From Bryobacterales bacterium (lineage in GTDB: Bacteria > Acidobacteriota > Terriglobia > Bryobacterales > Bryobacteraceae), in contig PLDO01000596.1 of the NCBI GenBank assembly GCA_003136215.1, forward strand, positions 8,418 through 43,986: 35,569 nt of DNA, in the 5' to 3' direction. A model generated the notes under the pieces. That model saw nothing but the letters and a program-made list of their open reading frames with translations. It did not search any database and was not told the origin of the DNA. Of the stretch, positions 31,152-35,569 are shown one piece after another; within the stretch, counting starts at the first letter, position 1; each line of letters opens with the position of its first letter. The position numbers and the translations under genes are program-made.

Positions 31152-31310
31152 CTACAGGCACATCATGGTCATGCCATTACCAGCATCCGCGCCGTTGCCA
31201 TTCGAGCCGCGTGTCAGCTTGGCCACGTTGCCGTACTCCACGACTCTCGGCGGGCTGTACGGTTTTTTCGGTTGAGGACCTTCACGAGGCTCAGGTTGCT
31301 GATGTTCCAT
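31152..31310 (-). CDS. Lasso peptide precursor (A), 52 aa
   Basis: Not a large frame but clearly a gene: AAAGGAGG (31319-31326) lies eight bases upstream of the ATG. The leader contains KPYSPPRVVEYGNVAKLT, with the YxxP motif recognised by B1 proteins and the YGxVxxLT ending of the lasso leader family. Thr33 sits at the penultimate leader position, giving a predicted core of 18 residues, GSNGNGADAGNGMTMMCL. Gly1 is the expected N-terminus and Asp8, the only acidic residue, would close an eight-residue ring, leaving a ten-residue tail. It lies between the cyclase gene (14 bases upstream) and the methyltransferase gene. The core is Gly/Asn-rich and ends in Met, Met, Cys, Leu, without aromatic residues. 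Cleavage and ring positions are prediction. Confidence 0.88.
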   Translation of the reverse strand: MEHQQPEPREGPQPKKPYSPPRVVEYGNVAKLTRGSNGNGADAGNGMTMMCL

Positions 31311-31324
31311 CCGGCAGCCTCCTT

Positions 31325-33181
31325 TCATAGCTCTTGGCCAGCCGCACAGTGAACGACGCCTGCCGGGATGGTTTCACAACCCAGTGGCGCGCCCGCGTAG
31401 AACACGGCACTGCACCACAGATTTGTAGCATACGTCATCCAGATTGGCCACAGGTCGTAGTCTTCGTCACCGGATGCGATCGACCGGGCGGCACTTCGGT
31501 ACAAACGCCGCATGACATCATCGCGGAACCAACCGGAGCCAATGGCGCCGGAGGGGAAAAGGGACGCTCCACCGTGGGACTGGAGAGTCCGAAAGGTCAG
31601 CGACGAAAACTCCGCCTTGCCGCTGCGCAGGCGAATGGCATCCGGGTATAAGCCGCGGGTCGCCTGGCGCAGGATGAACTTCGTGTGTCCGCGCGACAGT
31701 TGCGACTGGGGGAGGCTCAAAGCGAACTCGATGATTCGCTGGTCATATAGGGGATGGCGGCATTCAATTCCGAAGGACGCGGCCGACCGGTCCATTGCCT
31801 CAATTGCGAAGGTGTGCCAGGCATCGTAAGCGGTTCGGAGTTTACCGCGGGTGCAGCCGCAGGACTGGCAGCGCGGGCGCCCTGCGATGCGCTCCAACAG
31901 GCGGACCCGGCCGGCGAAGGACGAATCCACCCATGCAGGCAGGCGCGGCGCCCGCCGCACGGCCCGAAGTGCGGCGCGAACAGGCGGGAGAAACGAGTCC
32001 GGCAACAGCCTGCGAACCGCGATCCTGAAGCGATTCCAGCCTTCCGCTCCAGTCAACCACTCGTCCCCCCCCAAACCGGTCAACATAGTGCGGCAGGACC
32101 TCTGGGCTGCCGCCTGGAGCAGGGGGTCCAGCATCACCGAATTCGGCGCGCCGGGGAAGTCGAGCGTCCGCCGGGCAATATCCAGATAGTAACTTCGCGG
32201 CATGGGTTCCGGACAGACCAGAGTGCTCTTGAGGGACAAAGTCCGCACCGTTTCGCCGATGTAATTACTCTCGTCGCAAGCTTCACCAGGGAAGACCAGG
32301 GAAAAGGTCTCGAAGCGGTCGCGCCCCGGCGTTCCGTTGCAAAACAAGTGGTGAGCGACACCGACAACCGAAGTAGAATCCAGCCCTCCGCTCAAGAGGG
32401 CTCCGACACCGGCGGAGGAACGCAGACGGCACCGCACGGCCTCTTTCAGCAGATGGAGAAAGTGTTCCGCGTACTGCGCATCGTTGCGGTACCGGATGGT
32501 GCGGCCCGGGTCCACGCCGGTGTATCGGGCCTTGCGCACACCGCGTGACGAGACCACGGAGTAGTGGGCCGGGGCAAGACGGTAGATCCCCTGGAATAAA
32601 GTCTCTTCGAGATCCACCAGGTCTGACGCCACATATTCCGCGACCATTCCTTCGTTAAGTCGCCGGGGCACGACCGGGTGCTGCAATAACTGATGAAGTT
32701 CGGAAGCCCAGAGGAACACATGGCCGTTGGTGAAGTAGTAGAACGGCTTGATGCCGAGATGGTCGCGGGCGCAGAAGAGGCGGCGATCGCGTTTGTCCCA
32801 AATCGCATAAGCGAAGTCGCCGACGATGCGGCGGGGGGAGTCTTCGCCCCAGGCGGTATAGGCTTTGAGCACGAGTTCGGCGTCAGTATCGTCGCGGAGA
32901 ACAGTCCCCGCCGACTGGAGCGCATGGCCGAGTTCCTCACGGTTATCGATCCGGCCGTCCATCACCAGGCAGAATCCCCCGGTTTCGTCCCAAAGCGGCT
33001 GCGCCTCATGCAACGACTCGGGCGTGTTGCGCATCATGCAGTGCCCGAGGCCTATTTGGTTGTCGATCGAATGGCGGATGCCGTCGGGGCCGCGGTAGGA
33101 GACGGCGGAGGTCATGCGGAGGAGCACGGCGCGGTCCACCGGCCTGGCGTCGAGGTTGAAAATGCCGGCAATGCCGCTCAT
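31325..33181 (-). CDS. Lasso peptide cyclase (C), asparagine synthetase B-like
   Basis: A 618-aa AsnB homologue that would adenylate Asp8 of the core and let Gly1 attack to form the macrolactam. The N-terminus reads MSGIAGIF, so the catalytic Cys2 of the glutaminase domain is Ser and glutamine hydrolysis should be lost, as in other lasso cyclases. The ATP-binding SGGLDST is at residues 264-270, and LTGLGGDEWLTG and IECRHPLYDQRIIEF follow. A CxxC-type cluster (RCQSCGC) near residue 470 is unusual. The ATG overlaps the B2 stop as ATGA at 33178-33181, which fixes the start. The precursor gene follows directly. Confidence 0.9.
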   Translation of the reverse strand: MSGIAGIFNLDARPVDRAVLLRMTSAVSYRGPDGIRHSIDNQIGLGHCMMRNTPESLHEAQPLWDETGGFCLVMDGRIDNREELGHALQSAGTVLRDDTDAELVLKAYTAWGEDSPRRIVGDFAYAIWDKRDRRLFCARDHLGIKPFYYFTNGHVFLWASELHQLLQHPVVPRRLNEGMVAEYVASDLVDLEETLFQGIYRLAPAHYSVVSSRGVRKARYTGVDPGRTIRYRNDAQYAEHFLHLLKEAVRCRLRSSAGVGALLSGGLDSTSVVGVAHHLFCNGTPGRDRFETFSLVFPGEACDESNYIGETVRTLSLKSTLVCPEPMPRSYYLDIARRTLDFPGAPNSVMLDPLLQAAAQRSCRTMLTGLGGDEWLTGAEGWNRFRIAVRRLLPDSFLPPVRAALRAVRRAPRLPAWVDSSFAGRVRLLERIAGRPRCQSCGCTRGKLRTAYDAWHTFAIEAMDRSAASFGIECRHPLYDQRIIEFALSLPQSQLSRGHTKFILRQATRGLYPDAIRLRSGKAEFSSLTFRTLQSHGGASLFPSGAIGSGWFRDDVMRRLYRSAARSIASGDEDYDLWPIWMTYATNLWCSAVFYAGAPLGCETIPAGVVHCAAGQEL

Positions 33182-33600
33182 GCGCCGTGCCCCTGGGTGA
33201 CGGACAGGATTGACGCAAACCGCCCCGGTTCGGTCAACCCGATGACCTGCTTCCCGGCGTGCTCGAGCCAGGCATGCGCCGCAAACCCTTCTGAGCCGAA
33301 CGTCGCGACGCCGATGCGGAGGTCGGATGGTTGGCCGTGGCGCGCGAACAGGCGCTGTCCCGCGAGGGCACGGACCAGGCAAGTGCAACCCGGCACCGAA
33401 GTCGCGGCGGCAAGAACGGCCCATGCGAGCCGGCCGGGAGCGACATCCGGGCGAAGCACAACCCGGGGAGCATGGCGGAGCCGCTTTAGCGGGACGAGCG
33501 ATAGGGCAAGGCGAAATGCCCAAAGGTAGAACAAGGCTTCCGCCAACAGCCAGCGATCGCGCCACGACAGCAGCTTGAACTTATTCAGCTTCCGGACCAT
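33178..33600 (-). CDS. Lasso leader peptidase (B2), transglutaminase-like
   Basis: A 140-aa protease that cuts the leader off the precursor. The family pattern is clear: a basic helical N-terminus, then TCLVRALAGQRLFARHG with the catalytic Cys at 74, LRIGVATFGSEGF, and AHAWLEHAG with the catalytic His at 109. The expected acidic third residue about twelve positions later is not obvious; Glu124 (GLTEPG) is the nearest candidate. The ATG at 33598-33600 lies inside the end of the B1 gene (20-base overlap) and is chosen because MVRKLNKFKLLSWRDRWLL is the usual B2 opening. B1 and B2 are separate genes, as in many Gram-positive and acidobacterial-type clusters. Confidence 0.88.
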   Translation of the reverse strand: MVRKLNKFKLLSWRDRWLLAEALFYLWAFRLALSLVPLKRLRHAPRVVLRPDVAPGRLAWAVLAAATSVPGCTCLVRALAGQRLFARHGQPSDLRIGVATFGSEGFAAHAWLEHAGKQVIGLTEPGRFASILSVTQGHGA

Positions 33601-33910
33601 GGAGTCGAACGAGTCCTTTGGCGAGCAGATGATCGATGAGATCCGCGAGGTCGCGCTCGCAGGCTTCGGGCGCCACGTCGAACTCGGCCACGATGGCATC
33701 GCGAATCGAGGCGAGGGAGCGCGGTTGGCCGATCAGATTCCATACGCGCGCTCCAACCGGATTCAAGCCGTAGTAAAGTCCGTCTTTCAGGTTGAGAACC
33801 GCGGCTTCGCTGCCGAGGTCGCAGGAAACCTGATCAGGTGACGATTGGACGATGGAATCGGCAGTCGCGGCCTTGCGAGAAGTGCTGGTTTTCCGAGTCT
33901 GAATCTTCAC
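33581..33910 (-). CDS. Lasso leader-binding protein (B1), PqqD-like RRE
   Basis: A 109-aa PqqD-family protein that should bind the YxxP leader and hand it to B2. SEAAVLNLKDGLYYGLNPVG followed by ARVWNLI is the hallmark. The first 25 residues are Lys/Thr/Ser-rich and extend beyond the usual RRE. The GTG at 33908-33910 is chosen as start because AGAGAGG lies just upstream and no ATG is available. It follows the nucleotidyltransferase gene by 17 bases. It is a paralogue of the small protein at 28741-29025, which shares the GL-PVGAR-W core. Confidence 0.88.
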   Translation of the reverse strand: MKIQTRKTSTSRKAATADSIVQSSPDQVSCDLGSEAAVLNLKDGLYYGLNPVGARVWNLIGQPRSLASIRDAIVAEFDVAPEACERDLADLIDHLLAKGLVRLHGPEAE

Positions 33911-33927
33911 GCACGCCTCTCTTTCAT

Positions 33928-34857
33928 CTAGGCGGCCCGCTGAACCAACACGTCGATTCCAGCCTGCAGTAGCAGCAGCCCGAAGAAGAACGCATGGCGC
34001 ACAGCCGCCCACGGGCTGTCGCGCAGTGCGATCTGATATGCGGCGTGCCGGATCTTCCAGGACAGGGGCCGCGGCTGCGCAGGGTGCGGGAGAACAGGCA
34101 GGATTTTCGGCCATGCGCGCCTCATTACCGCGTTGGGACGTAATCCCAATGCGGCTAACGCGGCTGGGCCACTCCGTTTGGCCCTCAATTCCTGAGAGGC
34201 GGCCCACAGGGCCGTCTGCAAACGCAGTTGGCGAGCCCTCTCCCCAATGACATGCCATTTCAGATTCCTGTGATTCGAGATGAATAACTCGAGGTCGTCG
34301 AGCCACATGGAGCGCTCGAAGAAGTGGCGTGCGGCATGGGCACAGAGGAAGATGAATTCGTCCTCCGGCTCCATGATATACGCCTGGCCGCCCAGGCTGG
34401 TGCGATACGCGCGCCGGCGGTCCAGAAACGCGGCCGCTTCGTGGCGCTTGCCCGGCATATCCGAGAAACGGTAATGGAGTTCCACGCAGGGCGCGCCACG
34501 CTTTTCGAAAACAGAGTGAAACTCCAGAGGATTTGCCGGCCACCCCGGCCACAGGGGTTTCGCAGGCGAGTAGCCCAGTTCTCGAAGTGCGGCCCCTGCG
34601 GCAGGCAGGTCCCGACGCGACACCATCAGGTCGAGGTCGCACGATTGCCGGGAGCCTTCATTCGCATAGATCCGTTCGGCCAGGACCGGGCCCTTCATGG
34701 TCAGTGCCGCCACACCGCCCCGCTCGAGCACGCGAAAGACTTGCGCCAGCGCGGAAAGCATGCCTTCATGGCGCAGTTCCAGGGCGACGCTGTAGCGGCG
34801 CTCCGCTGTCATGGTGGAGCCGCGCTCAAGTTGTCGGTGAGGGATGGCTGCGGGCAT
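33928..34857 (-). CDS. Nucleotidyltransferase-family protein of the lasso operon (PF14907-like)
   Basis: A protein of up to 309 aa. It has GGVAALTMKGPVLAERIY, then SCDLDLMVSRRDLPAAGAAL, the GS-like/DxD region of the uncharacterised nucleotidyltransferase family often found in lasso and other RiPP clusters, and a C-terminal helical half (LCAHAARHFFERSMWLDDL). Related proteins are thought to attach nucleotides or to act with the kinase on the peptide; no reaction is shown for this one. Start is uncertain: ATGs at 34857 and 34812 both lack good ribosome-binding sites. It begins only 20 bases after the stop of the dehydratase gene and heads the lasso operon. Confidence 0.8.
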   Translation of the reverse strand: MPAAIPHRQLERGSTMTAERRYSVALELRHEGMLSALAQVFRVLERGGVAALTMKGPVLAERIYANEGSRQSCDLDLMVSRRDLPAAGAALRELGYSPAKPLWPGWPANPLEFHSVFEKRGAPCVELHYRFSDMPGKRHEAAAFLDRRRAYRTSLGGQAYIMEPEDEFIFLCAHAARHFFERSMWLDDLELFISNHRNLKWHVIGERARQLRLQTALWAASQELRAKRSGPAALAALGLRPNAVMRRAWPKILPVLPHPAQPRPLSWKIRHAAYQIALRDSPWAAVRHAFFFGLLLLQAGIDVLVQRAA

Positions 34858-34877
34858 AACTTCGACAGACTCGCGCC

Positions 34878-35569
34878 TTATCGGCGGACGGCGTCGGCGG
34901 ATGCTGCAAATCGACCAGTTCGTATGATGCGCTTCAGCAGACTGGTGCTCGGATTGTAGTCCGGGACGACGTCCTTGAGCGCCACCACGAGGCGGCCGAT
35001 GTCGCGAGACTCGCAGATCTCCCGCAGGGTGTCCAGCCAGGTCAGCATGTCGCCTTCCGGCATGCCGTTGGCGATGAAGATCCTGATCTTTTCATGGGCG
35101 GTGGGCGCGGTGTCCTCGGACACATCGTTCACCTCTTCGTAGAGCTTCTCGCCCGGGCGCATGCCGGTGAATGCAATCTTGATGTCCTGATCCGGCCGCA
35201 AGCCCGACAGCAGAATCAAGTTCCGCGCCAGATCCACGATCTTGACCGGCTTGCCCATATCCAGGACACAGATCTGGCCGCCCTCCCCGATGGCCGCGGC
35301 TTGCAGCACAAGCTGGCACGCTTCGGGGATGGTCATGAAGAAGCGGCGCATCTCGGGATGCGTTACGGTAACCGGCCCTCCCGCGGAGATCTGCTTCTTG
35401 AAGATGGGGATGACGCTGCCGTTGGAACCGAGCACGTTGCCGAAGCGCACAGCCACGTACTTGGTCCCGCCGTTTTGCAGGTACAGAAGCAGCAGTTCGG
35501 CTATGCGCTTGGTGGCGCCCATGACGTTGGTGGGCCGCACGGCTTTATCGGAGGAGATCATGACGAAGT
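34878..35569 (-). CDS. NDP-sugar 4,6-dehydratase/epimerase, CapD/FlmA-WbpM type (partial, cut by right edge)
   Basis: C-terminal 230 residues or so of a polysaccharide-biosynthesis SDR enzyme. SSDKAVRPTNVMGATKR is the active-site stretch of this group, with Met where ordinary epimerases have the catalytic Tyr, as in PglF/WbpM-type 4,6-dehydratases. RFGNVLGSNGSVIPIF, QICVLDMGKPVKIVDLA and GMRPGEKLYEE complete the family pattern. It would make a 4-keto-6-deoxy UDP-HexNAc for the surface polysaccharide. The N-terminal part, including any membrane segments, is outside the window. Transcription runs on toward the lasso operon with a gap of only 20 bases. Confidence 0.9.
   Translation of the reverse strand, partial: FVMISSDKAVRPTNVMGATKRIAELLLLYLQNGGTKYVAVRFGNVLGSNGSVIPIFKKQISAGGPVTVTHPEMRRFFMTIPEACQLVLQAAAIGEGGQICVLDMGKPVKIVDLARNLILLSGLRPDQDIKIAFTGMRPGEKLYEEVNDVSEDTAPTAHEKIRIFIANGMPEGDMLTWLDTLREICESRDIGRLVVALKDVVPDYNPSTSLLKRIIRTGRFAASADAVRR

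Noticed and set aside
32693-33529. A 278-codon + strand frame opposite the lasso cyclase and B2 genes
   Set aside because: Shadow of two well-supported genes; composition and lack of motifs argue against coding.

Overview
The window looks like chromosomal DNA of a high-G+C Gram-negative bacterium, most plausibly an acidobacterium of the Solibacter/Bryobacter type. This is inferred from protein style (two PEP-CTERM exported proteins, an NHL-repeat protein with a BACON-like tail, very long mosaic glycosyltransferases, many GTG/TTG starts), not from a marker gene. No rRNA, tRNA or CRISPR array was seen.

Layout. (1) 1-17.9 kb is a surface-polysaccharide locus. It holds an ABC-2 exporter pair on the + strand (permease 357-1190, ATPase 1194-1934). 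A minus-strand block follows: sulfotransferase, glycosyltransferase, a methyltransferase fused to a ~335-residue coiled coil, a 1079-residue triple glycosyltransferase and a small lipoprotein. Next come a + strand polytopic membrane protein, a second minus-strand exporter pair with a GNAT acetyltransferase and a DegT-type sugar aminotransferase, and a double GT2 glycosyltransferase. (2) 17.9-18.4 kb holds a decayed IS21-type transposase. (3) 18.6-21.4 kb holds a PEP-CTERM protein behind an array of direct repeats and an NHL-repeat protein. (4) 21.5-26.1 kb is a tidy operon: zinc polyol/sugar dehydrogenase plus an RbsB/RbsA/RbsC-like ABC importer. (5) 26.3-26.6 kb is a fossil of a third exporter, in which part of a permease is fused by deletion to the tail of its ATPase. 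(6) 27.0-27.6 kb holds a second PEP-CTERM protein. (7) 27.9-34.9 kb is a minus-strand lasso-peptide (RiPP) operon. (8) The right edge holds the 3' part of a CapD/FlmA-type NDP-sugar 4,6-dehydratase.

The most exciting system is the lasso-peptide operon. Its order of transcription is nucleotidyltransferase, B1 (PqqD-like RRE), B2 (transglutaminase-like protease), C (AsnB-like cyclase), precursor A (52 aa, 31152-31310), a PRMT-like methyltransferase with a PqqD-like tail, an HPr-kinase-like kinase, a second PqqD-like protein, and a YdcF/DUF218-like protein. The precursor carries a YxxP leader motif, a YGxVxxLT segment and the predicted core GSNGNGADAGNGMTMMCL. The only acidic core residue is Asp8, so an 8-residue Gly1-Asp8 macrolactam is predicted. 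No dedicated exporter, isopeptidase or immunity gene is visible.

The second theme is repeated turnover of Wzm/Wzt-type exporters. Two intact pairs are present, plus two sequence fossils. One resembles the first pair (26296-26573). The other resembles the end of the second ATPase (about 10600-10765) and lies on the far side of the membrane-protein gene from the intact copy. Neither intact ATPase has the C-terminal carbohydrate-binding domain of classical Wzt, while a methyltransferase with a long coiled coil and a C-terminal beta-rich domain sits in the same locus, which is reminiscent of WbdD-type chain-length rulers.
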